Part shown: positions 1-12,427 of the stretch, piece by piece
Position numbering within the stretch: the stretch's first letter is position 1
How the letters are laid out: each line of letters begins with the position of its first letter
Made by a program: the position numbers and the translations under genes
Assembly: GCF_037975245.1 (NCBI RefSeq)
Contig: NC_092575.1
Span: 28,047,341 to 28,111,340 of the forward strand
DNA from: Apostichopus japonicus
Taxonomy: Eukaryota > Echinodermata > Holothuroidea > Aspidochirotida > Stichopodidae
Reading direction: 5' to 3'
Length of the DNA: 64,000 bases
Notes under the pieces: generated by a model
Database searches by the model: none
Told to the model about the DNA's origin: nothing
Seen by the model: the letters and a program-made list of their open reading frames with translations, nothing else

Positions 1-235
1 AATCACATTTGGAGCACCAAGTTGCATCTAAGGCCAGGTGAAAATGCAAAATTATATACAACATGGAGTGGGTGGGTTGAAGTGTGCTATATTGCACCAA
101 ATTGCATCTGAAGCCACCTGGAAATGCAAAAAATTTCCAAAGGGGAGGGGGAAACCCCCTCCCCTTAGACCCCTCCCCCAGGCCGGCCATCAGTCTTCAG
201 CCCCCCCACTCAAAAGTACCTTCCTACGCCACTGC
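1..235. mobile_element. MITE remnant, right end of hAT-like type
   Basis: The stretch ends at 225-234 in TACGCCACTG, the reverse of a CAGTGGCGTA terminus that looks like the end of hAT-type miniature elements. Just inside are a C run and G/C-rich blocks (137-180). Two related segments, near 14-50 and 96-132, both read roughly gcaccaa(a/g)ttgcatct and form an imperfect internal repeat. The left terminus lies outside the window, so the target duplication cannot be checked. The short reading frames here are repeat sequence, not genes. Confidence 0.45.
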
Positions 236-314
236 TTTTATACATTGCAGCGTTCTGTTGTTCCATAAGAAAAATAATGAACTTATCTTCTACCCACCTG
301 TGTTCTTTGGTTTC

Positions 315-360
315 GTTTTCTGAAGATCCTGATAGGATCGAAACGTCAGACCATCTAACT
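315..360 (+). ncRNA. hammerhead-ribozyme-like core, single copy
   Basis: The segment contains CTGAAGA, then a GATCC/GGATC stem, then GAAAC followed by GTC. These are the conserved hammerhead pieces in order (CUGANGA, stem II, GAAA, NUH cleavage triplet). Stem III would be only one or two base pairs, as in the minimal ribozymes known from Penelope-like and other retroelements, which act as dimers. Stem I pairing is not evident, so activity is doubtful. A related copy lies in the palindrome at 30.39-30.52 kb. Confidence 0.35.
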
Positions 361-1500
361 TTTACCAAATAATGAGCCGGCGCTTCATTTAATTACTAGT
401 TTCTCTCCGCAGATTTCATCTCGCATGTTTTTAGCAGGAAACTTGTTAAGCGGTTATAATAATTACATTTGTATTATAGCTTGTCACTTTTCACGAACTC
501 AGGGGCCAACTGAACGTTATTAATTATCTCATTTAGACGCAATACGTGATAGAGTCGTTATACATCGTACGTAGTTAACCATTAAAAAGACTTACCAATT
601 TGATTTTATAGCCAGATAAGATGTCGGTCTGAAAGAAAAAGCAACTACGTACATCAAACCATCGGAAGAACCGAAATTATGTTTACAGTTGAAGATGAAG
701 GCCTACTGTGGTATAGTTTTATCAGAAGGTATAACTGTAAAGCATTGCATGTAAACGTTTTCACAACAACACAAATATTCATATGTGCTCACGCAAGCAT
801 GTTCTATTTGTTTAGGTTAAGGATATACATTTACGAGATTGGTTAATAATAATCTTCCAAATGGCTTATATTTAATAATCACAGACGCACGCAAAGTCGT
901 ACATAGACTGGAAACATTAAAAATTCTGCTACACAGATGCAACGACGGAAACGATAGCCCGATTCTGCATTCTTCACCCAAACACATATTTGTCAAGGGG
1001 AGGGTATACCTCCCCAGGACGAATATCCCCCTCCAGCCAAAAAATCGAACGCGTGTTCACAAAATCATGTTCTGACTAATTGGGTCGGCCTACACAAGTG
1101 TCGCAACAGTATAACCGTACTACCAATATATATATATAAATGGTATTAAACTATGATAAAAAAATATCACACTAATTAGATCCTTTAATTTCTTAATTAA
1201 CCCGTAATACAGGAATCTCCCAAAACTATGAGGACACGACCTGCACAGTTGTGGTCAAAGAACTGTTACTTCTTCTAAGCAGCCTTCTTGATCTCATATA
1301 TACAAAAACGTTTACGAGCAAAATACAAGAATTGTTGTCGTCTATGAAAAGTAGGCTATGAGAAATACACCCTCGGTTACTTACAAATTGAACATTAGAA
1401 TAACAGTTTCAAAATGTCCACACTTTGACCTCGGCTGACCTTATAATATAAAAATGGACACACTTGTAGCCTTTATGATTGAATTAATACCGTGTTTAGC
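361..1500. other. intergenic, no gene seen
   Basis: AT-rich sequence without a reading frame that resembles a known protein and without convincing exon structure. A short (TA)n run is at about 1128-1138. Nothing else is recognised. Confidence 0.5.
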
Positions 1501-1504
1501 TTAC

Positions 1505-3365
1505 TATAATTTCCAAAATGACATATTTTCAAAATACATTTGTATCTCCCGTACATGGATTGTAATTTATTCTGTTGTCAAGCATACGTCTTATGCACTA
1601 GACAAGATGACACGACCTTGATTTTACTGGTCACTGATATATTTTGTATCTAATTTTTGGCCCACAATACTACTCCTGTGACAAAATGGTAACATTAAAA
1701 AGCCCACGTGCAAAATATACCATCAAAACGTCCTATAAAAGCTTTCGATATGTTATGTTGAAATGCAAATGCATAAACGTTCCGATTATTTTCCACCTGG
1801 TTGTTATCACTACCATGTTCTCCGACATTGAGAATTGCTAAAGGAGACTACGTTAAAATGTCTCAGTGGACTTTAGGCAAATGTTTTGTGGCTGTGTGGT
1901 AACGCAATGCGTTTTGAAACTGAGATATCATGGACATTATTTGACTATTACAGACCGTTAACCCTAGTGCTCATCTCCTATAAATAAAAAGTTGGTGAAA
2001 AGCAGTCAATACAATACTGACCAATGACGGACTATCGTCTTCACTTTGATTGCTGCTACTCCCCATGGAGCTCTGTTGAAGTAAGTAAAGAAAATCTAAT
2101 AACATAATTTGAATCAAACCCAACACCAATCTCATAATCCATAGCGGAAAATAATCATTTTACAAATTGGAATAAAAAACAAAACAGTCGAGTAAAATAA
2201 ACAAACTTCTTTTTTGAAACATGAGGCTTACATTCACCTGACATTATCTAAAACATTCATTTTCGTCTCCTACTTTGAGATTAATTCTGAATTCTAGATG
2301 ACTCCATGTCGGTAACAAAATGCAGATGTGCTAAAAAATTGATATGATTGTAAGTTCTATACTGCAATAGTTTATTAATATGATGACGAAGGAAATGAGA
2401 AACTTGAGAGAAATGTGAGTGTCAACTCTGATAGACACAAGAATCATTCGTTTAAAGTTTGACCATGATGTTAACGAATAGTTTCGAGAATTTACAGTGT
2501 ATTTTGAGTTTTGCCATAAACATCTATTCAAACTTGCCCAATAGAGCCCGAGGTAGACCTTTTACTTGACTGGCGGACCATTTAGAAATATCAGACAATA
2601 AAGGAGTACAGAACACAAATAATTTAGTATTTAGAAATATCAGACAATAAAAGAGTACAGAATACAAATAATTTACAAAACACGTGACGCATAAGTGTAT
2701 CACAAATTACCCATAACCCACGTCGTGCCATCTAGATTCAGTATCGGAGTACAGTTCCGTTGTTCTTGTAGCAATTTGCCTTAAGAAGAATGTTTTAAAA
2801 CAAAGAAAACACATTCCACACAAGAGTGCTGTAACGTTTTGTTGTTCGTCGGGTAGCGTCGGGCCGACACGATAGTGTCTTTGTCCATTGAGATGTTGTA
2901 TTTCAATTAGCCAGATGGCGACAAAAACAAACGCAGACATGACAACAGTCCAAGAATGTTTGTTTTTGTTTTTTGAAGAATGAAGTGCTGTTCCAAAATT
3001 CAGTATCAGCTGTCTTAGAGTCTAATTGTGGTTACGTGGCGATGTCGCCTACTGACAAGTTGATAAATACAGAGACAAGATACTTCCTAGAAGGAACAAA
3101 TCACAGCGAGACTCACACTGTAATGAGTTGAGAGTCGAGAGTGAAGATATAGTGTCGGAGTGACTGATGCTTCTACAGACACTTTTTATATGAGCGTCTG
3201 AACTATATGCTTAAAACATTGTTCACATGACATACTTAACTTAGATTCCTCAATTCTTACTAATAAACAGCCCAGTTTAAGACGTTTACACGAAGGCATA
3301 GTATGAACTCCCCTTGAAACCTAAAACAGTATTCCAATCGAAGAATGAGACCATATGGGACTTAC
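1505..3365. repeat. tandem duplication, unit 1 (about 1.86 kb)
   Basis: This unit is repeated in direct orientation at about 3432-5265. Matching landmarks include ttccaaaatgacatattttc (1513 and 3434), gagcccgaggtagacct (about 2546 and 4503) and ccaatcgaagaatgagacca (about 3334 and 5235). The copies differ by many substitutions and small indels, so the duplication is old. No protein is recognisable. Unit 1 alone has a further internal repeat at 2580-2680, where tttagaaatatcagacaata occurs twice. It could be two copies of an unnamed mobile element, but no terminal repeats were found. Confidence 0.75.
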
Positions 3366-3431
3366 GTTATATCAATACCGATACATCCCATGTGTCACAG
3401 CGTCACATTACAGATTATTGAACACACAATA

Positions 3432-5265
3432 ATTTCCAAAATGACATATTTTCAAATATATTTGTGTCTCCCGTTCATGGATTGTAATTTATTCTGTTGT
3501 CAAGTATACATACGTCTTATGACTGATGACACAAGCTTGATCTTACTGGTCACTGATATATTTTGTATCTTATTCACTGGTCACAATACTACTCCTGTTA
3601 CGAAATGGAAACATTAAATAGCCTACATGCAAAATAACCATCAGAACGCTTTATCCAAACTTTCAATATGTTATGTTGAAATGCAAATGCATAGACGTTC
3701 CGGGTATTTTCCACGTGGTTGTTATCACTTTCATGTTCTCCGATATTGAGAATTGTTAAAGGAGACTACGTTAAAATGTCTCAGTGACCTTTAGGCAAAA
3801 TGCTTTGAGGCTGTGTGGTAAAGCCAAGAATTTTGAAACTTAGATATCATGGACGTTATTTGACTTTCATAGACCTTTAACCCTAGTGTTCATCTCCTAT
3901 ATATATTGGGTTAGTGCAAAGCTGTCCATAAGATTCACCTGATGCCAACTCAAAAATGGCTGAAGCTCGTTCGTTTCGTCCATTTCGTCCGTTTGCACGT
4001 CCATTGGAGCTCTTGAAAGTGTTGCCAAAGACTTTCTGTTGAATCAAATGAAGAAAATCTAATAACATAAGTTGAATCAAACCCAACACCAATCTCATAA
4101 TCCTATAGCCGAATATAATCAATTTTTTTTCTTCAATTTGGAATAATAAAAAAAAACAGTCAAGTAAGATAAACAAACGTTTCCTTTAAACAACAGGCTT
4201 ACATTCACCTGACATATCTTATACAGTATTCATTTTCGTCTCCTACTTTGAGATTAAATCTGAATTCTACATGACTCCATGTCAGTAACAAACTACAGAT
4301 GTTCTAAAGATTTGAGATGATTGTAAGTTCTATACTGCAATAGTTTATTATTATATTAGAAGCTATAGAGAAATGTGAGTGTCAACTCCGATAAACACAA
4401 GAATCATTCGTAAAAAGTTTGACCAAGATGGTAACATATAGTTTCGAGAATTAACAGTAAATTTTGCCATAAACATCATTACTATTCAAAATTGCCCAAA
4501 AGAGCCCGAGGTAGACCTTTAACTTGACTGGCGTACCATTTAGACATATCAGACATTTAATAAAAGAGTACAGAACAAAAATAATTAACAAAACAAGTGG
4601 CCCAATCACCATAAATATATCTCAAATTACGAATAACCCACGTCGTGCCATCAAGTTCCAGTATCGGAGCACATCTTCCGTTGTTCTTGTAGCAATTTGC
4701 CTCTACAAGAATGTTTTAAAACAACGAAAACACATTCCACACAATGCACTGTAACGTTTTTCGGTTCGTTGGTTATACATGGTGTCTTTGTCCAGGGAGA
4801 TGTTGTATTTTAATTAGCCAGATGACTACAAAAACAAACGCAGACATGCCAACAGTCCAAGTATTTTTGTTAAAGAATGAAGTGCTGTTCAAAACGTCCT
4901 TATCAGCTGCCTTTGAGTCTTGTGGTTACGTGGCGATGTCGCCCAACTGACAAGTTGTTAAATACAGAGACAAGATACTTCCTAGAAGGAACAGATCACA
5001 GCGAGACTCACACTGTGATCAGTTGAGAGTCGAGAGTGTAGACATAGTGTCGGAGTGACCTGATGCTTCTACATACATATTTCACATGAGCGTCTGAACT
5101 ATATGCGCTTAAGACGTTGTTCCTATGATATACTTAAATTCCCTAATTCTTACTAATTATCAGCTCAATTTAAGACGTGTACACGAAGGCATAGTATAAA
5201 CTCCCCTTGAAAACTATAATCGCTGTACGTATTCCAATCGAAGAATGAGACCACATGGGACTAGG
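3432..5265. repeat. tandem duplication, unit 2
   Basis: Direct copy of the unit at 1505-3365, with the same order of landmarks throughout. It lacks the internal repeat present near 2580-2680. Between about 3366 and 3431 the two units are separated by non-homologous sequence. No coding function is seen in either unit. Confidence 0.75.
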
Positions 5266-7740
5266 TTATTTGAACCAAACAAGCAGTCAAGTTATGTTTA
5301 ACGAGTACTATTAATACAAAATATGATTGCTTACCTCACACGGAAATATATGGCGAGCGACTGAACTGTCTGAACTATAATTATCGTTATAAAATGATTG
5401 CACCAACATATCAGTATATATCAATCTTTCCTCATGTGAGGAGATTAACCAAACTATTAAAGGTCCTTTACATGAAAGATTAATCTATACCAGTCTTAAT
5501 AATACGATAAAAGTCCAAGATAAAATAGATATGACATGATGACTGAATAAAGAAAATGAATAATTACTACAGTATATCACATTTAAGTTCACAAAACAAA
5601 CTCTGTTTTTTTTTAGTTTCGTGAAACGGATGAAAACAAAACATATCAAATAACAGACTTTTATCTGCAATGCAAACATCAAAGGTTGTTTTGATCGTTT
5701 ATTTTAGTTACGAGTCAATACATCAGGAGCCATTACTAAATAATACAGAGTTCATTCTTCAATTGTTAAAATGTTCATGCCAAAGAATTAACGGTAGAAA
5801 TTTGTCATTGTAATTTACACGGAGGGGTTCCTCATTGCGAAGATTTCTCCCCGATACACATTGTTTGGAAACAAGTATATATAAAGGTATGCATGTAGTC
5901 TGCTTTTGGTGAGGGCTCCTAGTATTTAGCTTGCTATTGACCATAAACATGGAATCCAAAAAGAAATACCCCTGCGTAAGCAGTCTAAAAGAAAAATGTA
6001 CACGCCCGCTCAAATAATATTGTAAAGCTGTTACTGTTAAGATGTGGAGCAGTGGAGTGGTTCTGTGTAGACGGTGTGGAGCCATTATGTTAGTTATATC
6101 CAGGCTTTGGAATTCGATGGGGATTATCTCTCTTGGCATTAAATAGACCGTCCAGTTTTAATTGCTATAAGATTATGGCTATTGGGGGTGCTCCTATGTA
6201 TCGGCGTGTAGTATCAGGCTTATCATGGGATTGAGATGTAACGTTGTAATACATGCATGTGATATTTTCCAGGGATAATCATGTGATCTAATTCATATTT
6301 GTAAAGAGTACAATTGTTTGGGGATGGTGGGAATGCCCTGTAGTATTTGGGTAATATGTCTTAAGCTATAGGTTCTAAGGTAAAGTACACCATTTGTATA
6401 GCTGTCACAGTGGTATTTCCATGTATTGTTACGAGATTTATAGGACTTATATAAAATGTATAACTTGGGTGGGGCAGGACAGTATACTCTGGTTGCCGTT
6501 GGAAGGAACATCTTGATGGTAGGCTTCAGGGTCACGTAACCTCAAGATTGTACGACGCCTCTAGTTCTACGCACTCAACATTATTGTAAGTAGTTTTGTT
6601 TCAATATATCTGGGTTAACTGTACAGCTATCGCTTTGGATTTACTTTTTGTTTGTCTTTCGTTCTCTGGCCAAATAAATTACAAGATCTTATGTCAAGAA
6701 TCCTGAATCGACTGGCCCGCGCTACCCAGAGAGGAAAGTGTTACAATGAACATCAATATAAAAATGTTCCATTTCCCTTTTTTAACCAGAATTTTGTTTT
6801 ATCAGAATTAACTTTCTGGTCTTTCTTGCTGATTTGATCAAGTTCATGGTTTCAAATAAACGTAATTTTTATACATACATACTGTCATGAGCTGATTATA
6901 TACCCCTTTAAGTTCCTATCAAACTGCTGCAGGTGTCTTTCACCCTTTGCTCTTTGGACCTTCAAGATTCCCCTCGTTATCTGCCACGGTTCCCGAATGA
7001 AGGATAATAATGTCAATATACAGTGTGATACATTTTGGGGTAAAGGTACACAACACTTATGGATTTTGTCTCCCATTATGATAAATATACAAAGATAAGA
7101 TAAGTGCGCATCTTTTGGCGGTCCTTAAAGTTCTTATCATAACGGATAGACGCAATTAACACTAAAAGTTGTGTATGCAGACGAAACCATTTTCTATTTA
7201 AGGATTGCATCGTGGACGGGACTGATAAGCAACAGTCTCTGTGTTCACATGAGTTCGATCACAATCAGATCATAATCAAAATGTCCCCCAGAATTTGTTT
7301 TGAAAGTTAGAAGTCAAATGGTGTATTCCCCATATTGCAGGCCCCAAACGAATTAAAGTGCTGATAGTGTTTATGTCTTTCTACTTTTCAGGGACTAGTC
7401 TAGGCCTAATTAAGTTACCTACCACGAACGTTAGACAATCGTGCGCATTACTTTTCTCCACACTGCAAAATAAGCACAGACTTGCCGTGGGAAGAATGAG
7501 TTCGGCTTAAGCAAATACTTAACAATCCTTTGATCAATCGCACAACAATGTCCTCTCTGTTCCAAGCTTGTGACAGAATTGTACATCGAGCAACAACGGT
7601 TCACAAACCTCTGTCGAGGTCCTTTCGGGCTCAAAGTGGGTCGACAGATGAGCGGCAACAATGGTTTGGGGCTCCGCCTGGAACCAAAAAAGGAGGGGAG
7701 GATACACACGTAGTAAAGGTGAAATTCACCCGGCGGCTGA
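5266..7740. other. intergenic, no gene seen
   Basis: No reading frame here resembles a known domain. The longest frame, 126 codons on the minus strand at 5759-6139, has neither the composition nor the motifs of a real protein and lacks exon signals. No RNA gene or terminal repeat was recognised. Confidence 0.45.
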
Positions 7741-7833
7741 ATGAAAACATCCCTTGACTGAAACACCCCCCCCCCACCCTGAAACATTTCGGAGGTGGAG
7801 CCAGAGGCCCTCCCCCTTTTGACCACGCCACTG
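7741..7833. mobile_element. MITE right-end fragment
   Basis: The stretch runs from a C10 tract through ccctccccctttt to CCACGCCACTG at 7823-7833, the same kind of terminus as at 225-234. A matching CAGTGGCGTGG left end was not found upstream, so this is a partial or degraded copy. Confidence 0.4.
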
Positions 7834-7909
7834 CTAGCAAATAGCAAATTTAGGTCAACGGCATGTATTTATTACGCTGCTTCCTGTTGCAATGAACTAG
7901 TTTACTATC

Positions 7910-7985
7910 AAAGAACTCGTAAATTAGAAACTCGTAAATTAGAAATTAGAAACTAGAAATTAGAAACTCGTAAATTAGAAATTTA
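7910..7985. repeat. short tandem repeat (aaactcgtaaattagaaatt type)
   Basis: Several imperfect direct copies of a motif combining actcgtaaattag and aaattagaaact sit immediately upstream of the truncated non-LTR ORF2. A short AT-rich array at the 5' break of a retrotransposon may be filler from integration or local slippage. Confidence 0.5.
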
Positions 7986-8578
7986 ACTTTCTCGGTTCTA
8001 GAATTGATGATGAAAGTGGAACCTGTAAGGGAGAGATTGTGAGACGGCTAGCTCTTGTAAGAGCTGCTGTGACGGGGCTAAACAAGATTTGGAAGGACAA
8101 AGCAATTTCAATAATAACGAAGAGTCAACTGATGAGAGTAATAGTTTTCCCAGTTGTGCTTTATGGGAGTGAATCATGGACAATAACAAAGGGAATGAGG
8201 GAAAGAATAGACAGCTTTGAATTATGCTGCTGGCGCAGGCTATTGAGAATCCCTTGGACTGCACACAGAACGAACGTCTCGATTATGGAGCAAATAAAAC
8301 CCTCACTTCCACTGGAAGCACAGATCCTGAGGCAGCAACTAAATTATTTCGGACATATCATGCGAGCGGACGACTCCCTGGAAAAACCAATAATGGTGGG
8401 AATGGGTGAAGGATCACGGAAGAGGGGCAGGCCACGAGCACGATGGATGGATGGTGTCAAGCAGGCGACTGGGCTGACTCTGGATGAACTGCGAGGGGCA
8501 ACCAGGAGCCGGAAGGATTGGAGGATGAAAGTCATGGTTGTCACCAGGGGTCGGACACGACTCGACGGCACAAGTTAA
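7986..8578 (+). pseudogene. non-LTR retrotransposon ORF2, C-terminal fragment
   Basis: One open frame from about 7986 to the TAA at 8576-8578, with no internal stop. It reads LGS..DDESG, RRLALVRAAV, VVLYGSESWTI, WRRLLRIPW, a FGHIMR block, and a GSRKRGRPRARWMDGV block. These are the blocks found at the end of ORF2 reverse transcriptases of many animal LINEs: the thumb and C-terminal region after the catalytic FADD box. The endonuclease and catalytic palm are missing, so this is a typical 5'-truncated copy. A short A-rich stretch follows the stop. The clade (RTE, L2 or other) is not resolved. The open frame suggests recent insertion, but no function is expected. Confidence 0.85.
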
Positions 8579-9939
8579 CAAGTTAAATTAGAAAAAAAGA
8601 TAATGAAGATGTAAGTAAAGAGCAATGAGAGGATTCAGGGCTGTAAATATATGCTGTGAGGGGCAGGCGCGGTTCTAGGGACATTGCTTTTGGGGGGGGG
8701 GGGGCTAATATGCCGTTGAAGTTGTTAAAAGATGATTATCATCGTGCAACAAGTGCAACAAGTGGCTTAATTATGGGCCTGCCGGGTTCTGGCTCCTGGT
8801 CTAAAGGGGACCCCATATCAGGTCGAAGCAGGGCGTCCGCAGAAATTTTCACAAGGGGGGGGGATGGGTCAGTAGGTCATGTAGGTGTTACACACTACTT
8901 GATACTATCATAGCGGAGTGGCACAAACCAGCAAATTCTACAGGTTGCGGAGGTTTATGTATGCAAAGGATGGATTGTAAGGAATGGCCCTTTGAAGACG
9001 ATCTGAGGCGCGCAGTATCCTATGATATTTACGGTTAGTAATTTGGCGAAGAGATGGAGGCAAATTGACATGGAAAGAGACAACAAGCAGAATGTGGACG
9101 AACGGTTTTTAGTTCTCTTGGTCTTCTCTTCCAGAACAGTGGATCAACGGAGGCAGAGAGCTCTTTGAATGGCTTGTTAAATTCTCATGGCACTGTGTCC
9201 GATGTGAATGTGATTCGGTTTCAGGTCTGTACATGTTGAAGAAAATTATAACTTTTAGAGCAAATTCAGTAAGGTTAAGAGCTCCACTGAAAGTAATACC
9301 AGTCTTCCTGTGGTGTGGATGGCAATGGTGTTTGTCTGTGGGTTATTTCAGGGATCGGTGGGGAGGGTGCATTTTTTCTTTCCGGATGCTGATATCAAAG
9401 AAGTTAGCTGGTTGGAGCCTGTTATCAGAGATATATTTGATGGTGCTGTGAATGAATTGATGCGATCAATGAAACAGACAAATAATGTCATCAATATCAG
9501 GCCACCAGAAAAAAGGACGGCCGAGTACAAGAAGTGTTGCCCCGGTCCAATGGTCGAGCCTGGGTGTTCCTCCGGTTTCCGCTCCTCGGCGTAGCCTTCC
9601 TCTTCTTGACTGATTAAAAAGATATGGGCGGAGAAAGTACACTAAAGTTCTTGTTATTGTTATGCAATGGATTGATAAGAAAGCATGGGTGGTATGTGTA
9701 AAACTTCTCAACCCATCGACAAAGAAACACAAAAAAGGGGAAGCCAGTTAACAATGACGGTTTGTGGCCCCTACAGAAGAAGCATGCGTTCCTCAAGCCT
9801 TGACATAAACAGACAAGCCTTTAGTGCGGAGGCATCTCAATGTGTTTAGAGTTGGGATTCTCCATGAAATGAAGTTGTCCTTTACTACAAGATGGGTTTT
9901 TGAGGCTGGAAATAGGTGCTGCACTGCACACCATTGTCA
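8579..9939. other. non-coding, poly-G tracts of MITE type
   Basis: Contains G runs at about 8692-8703 and 8855-8864, and a CAGGCGCGGTTCTAGGG-like sequence at about 8665-8681 that resembles a hAT-type terminus. No opposite terminus was found. No host gene is supported; the frames at 9233-9594 show no known domain. Confidence 0.4.
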
Positions 9940-11404
9940 CAGGGCCGTCTTAACGCATGGGCCCACTGGGCCCTGGCCCAGGGCCCCGCAATGTCAGGGG
10001 CCCCACAATCGTAGTAACCCCATGTCTTAATCTGGGAGGAAAACTTATTTAATAGGCCATTATGCCTGATTGAATTCGATACTTGACAACTTGTGACGAG
10101 AGTTGGTGAAACAATTGAGAGTTTGACATTAAATATTCGAATCTGAGTTGGCAACCCTGGAATATACAATGCCCCGAAGGCTTACAACACCAGACAACAA
10201 GGGTCCGCGTACCGAGCACCAGTTATTTTGTTACAAATTGTACTGGGGATCGTTCATTTTCAAGGTTAAAACTAATCAAGAATAATCTCCGGAACAGAAT
10301 GGGGCAACGGCGACTTAATAGGCTCTCTCTCATGTGCATAGAAAGCGACATCCTCAAAAAGATTGACTTTCAGCCAAGGGCGGCGGAAGCACTTTTAATC
10401 TGGGGGGGGGGGCACCGACATCAAAGGGCACTTTGCAGAAATTCGATTGGACTGATACAGCCTTCATATTTAGTACCCTTTATAACTCTTATTGTATTAT
10501 CTTATTTGCGTATACACATCACTCCATCAACGCCCCCCCCCCCCCCCCCCTCAAGGAAAATATGCATATAGCACTGCACTATCCAATGTGCAAATTGGGA
10601 AACAAGGAACAAGTTTTCTTTTGAGACAAAATAAGGTGAAATCATGCTAGTTGCTAGTATAGGAATCTTCCGAATTAGAGATTATTTCTTGTTAATATCT
10701 TAACCATTTTTTCCATTCGAAATAGCTTTGAGTTTGACCCACAGAAATTCATTAAAAGTCAAGGGCGTAGCCAGGATTTGCAAAGTTGTATGCACGACTA
10801 TCTGAGCGGAGCGCCACCATCGGTTGGCGCGGAGCGTACAAGAAAATGTTTGGTTTTACAAACCCCTCAGATGGCCGGAAACGGCCCTTCCCGAGTGTTC
10901 ATTCTGGTTCCCTGGCCTCTAATTGCCAACTTGAGACACCTCAATTTTTATGTAGAAAAAGGGCACATTTTTAACCTGAGGAAAGGTGGGGGGGGCACGT
11001 GCCCCCTGTGCCCCCCCGGTTCCGCCGCCCTTGCTTTCAGCCAATCATACAACAGTTTACGATCAAGAAATGCCGCAAGTTCCGTTAGTTTCCCCAGTTG
11101 AAAGACTCAACACAAGGGTGTTACAAATGGTGAGTCCAGTATTGCTAGGGAAGGGATGGAGGGCAACTGGAAGATTACTCTTCTATAATGTATTGCAGCT
11201 TTTAGATATATCACGTATGTTATTCAGCTAGAGTTTTATGCTTTATGCGCGACATAGGGAGGGGTGGTAAATGCAGGCATGTCTGCTTGATCGATTGTCA
11301 AGGATGTCAATTGTTCACGCAACATTTTTTCGAACTCACTTGATTGAGGGGCCCCGCTCTCCATTGCCGGGCCCAGGGCCCGGTGATCTCTTAAGACGGC
11401 ACTG
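9940..11404. mobile_element. hAT-like non-autonomous element with 8-bp target duplication
   Basis: The left end is CAGGGCCGTCTTAA (9940-9953). The right end, TTAAGACGGCACTG (11391-11404), is its inverted match with one difference (CAGTGCCGTCTTAA). Both ends are followed inward by blocks of GGGCCC and GGGGCCCC. The flanks are cattgtca (9932-9939) and cattgcca (11405-11412), an 8-bp duplication with one mismatch, the length made by hAT transposases. There is no transposase inside. A second element (10375-11033) is nested within it. Confidence 0.75.
10375..11033. mobile_element. nested hAT-like MITE with perfect 8-bp target duplication
   Basis: The left terminus CAAGGGCGGCGGAA starts at 10375. 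The right terminus TTCCGCCGCCCTTG ends at 11033, an exact inverted match. Both sides carry ctttcagc (10367-10374 and 11034-11041). Inside both ends are poly-G/poly-C tracts (10400-10410, 10532-10550, 10988-10995, 11011-11017). An internal ggcgtagccaggat block near 10765 suggests a composite of two families. No transposase is encoded. Confidence 0.8.
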
Positions 11405-11974
11405 CATTGCCATAGCTCCAAAAGTAGTTATAAAGCCTAATTCATTGTACGGTATGTTATTGTAGTGAGAAGAGACGTTAAATGCGTCAATATATGAAAG
11501 CAGTTCTCGGGACTTCGTTCTTGATGGATGCAGGTTTCCTAAAAATATCGGGAGCTTCGTGAATGTAAGAACTGAAGTTTTTGCAACAAGAGGTCGAATA
11601 AAATGGACGACAATTAAACTCAGATATTCTCTCACTTGAAGATTCATTGTCAGAGATGATGGAAAGAAGCTTGTGAATCCTAGTCTATCAGCCTTGCAGT
11701 TGATAGGAGAGAGAAAAGAAATGGCCTTTTCTGAGATGCCGCGATCTGGTTTTGTTGGTGCATGTTGTTCGGGGTCTGCTGTACCTACAGGGGAAAGGTT
11801 TCTATCGGGTCAGAAGTGAGAGAAGTGTAGTTAACCCTGTTGGCAAGATGGCTTTGTTGATATAATACCAATGATGATGATATCTGCACGCTAATTGCGT
11901 GAAACCAGCAGTTACCTTGATGGACTGAACTTTCCCATGATTTTCTGTGATAGTTTTCTGAGCTTCTGAGCAAA
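11405..11974. other. intergenic, no gene seen
   Basis: No recognisable coding or repeat structure apart from the target duplication at the left edge. Confidence 0.4.
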
Positions 11975-12250
11975 TTTACACGAAGCTTCGAGACATCATC
12001 TACACGTAATCGCTACAAGGAATATAGGACTTAATCACTGCAATTGCCTATATAGACGTTCGGTAAAGGATACTCATTGACTGTGAAAACGTGTAAAAAA
12101 TTATAGAATTTAGTGTTAAGAATGCAACAGATTCAAATGCGAAACGAAAATTTTGTGAAAAAAAAGGGTTGACGTGGAATCGAATCCGGGACCCGAGCTC
12201 GCGCACACAAACGAGAACCGTACCCCTAAACCAACAGGCCGCTTGTAGGC
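11975..12250 (-). mobile_element. tRNA-derived SINE, copy 1 (tRNA-Pro-like head)
   Basis: Read on the minus strand, 12250-12171 resembles a tRNA, closest to tRNA-Pro: an A-box-like TGTTGGTTTAGGGGTA, an anticodon-arm-like TCTCG...CGAG, and a T arm GGATTCGATTCC (plus 12176-12187) ending in ACGTCAACCC. The acceptor stem does not pair (GGCCTGT against CGTCAACC), so this is not a working tRNA. It is followed by a body of about 190 bp shared with copy 2 at 12428-12600, including ttcgagacatcatct and atgcaacagattcaaatgcg. A tRNA head plus a shared body points to a SINE. Confidence 0.6.
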
Positions 12251-12427
12251 CTACGTAAGCTAACATGGTAGCACAGCCTACGTATATTCGACACGTTGTC
12301 CTCCAGCCAGTAGGTAATAGCTATCGGTGTACCTTCGACACGAGAAATAGCTGATGTAATCACAGCAATTGCCTTGCTTTGGGCTTAAAGGAATGAAATT
12401 GCGACGCGACGGGGTCATTTATCGCTA

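Noticed and set aside
5759-6139. Minus-strand frame of 126 codons
   Set aside because: No known motif, no periodic codon bias evident, and no splice or neighbouring exon support.
7431-7847. Minus-strand frame of 138 codons
   Set aside because: It overlaps a MITE end with a C10 run, and its glycine-rich part is the run translated.
12171-12250. Functional tRNA-Pro gene on the minus strand
   Set aside because: The acceptor stem does not pair and the anticodon loop is irregular; it fits a SINE head better.
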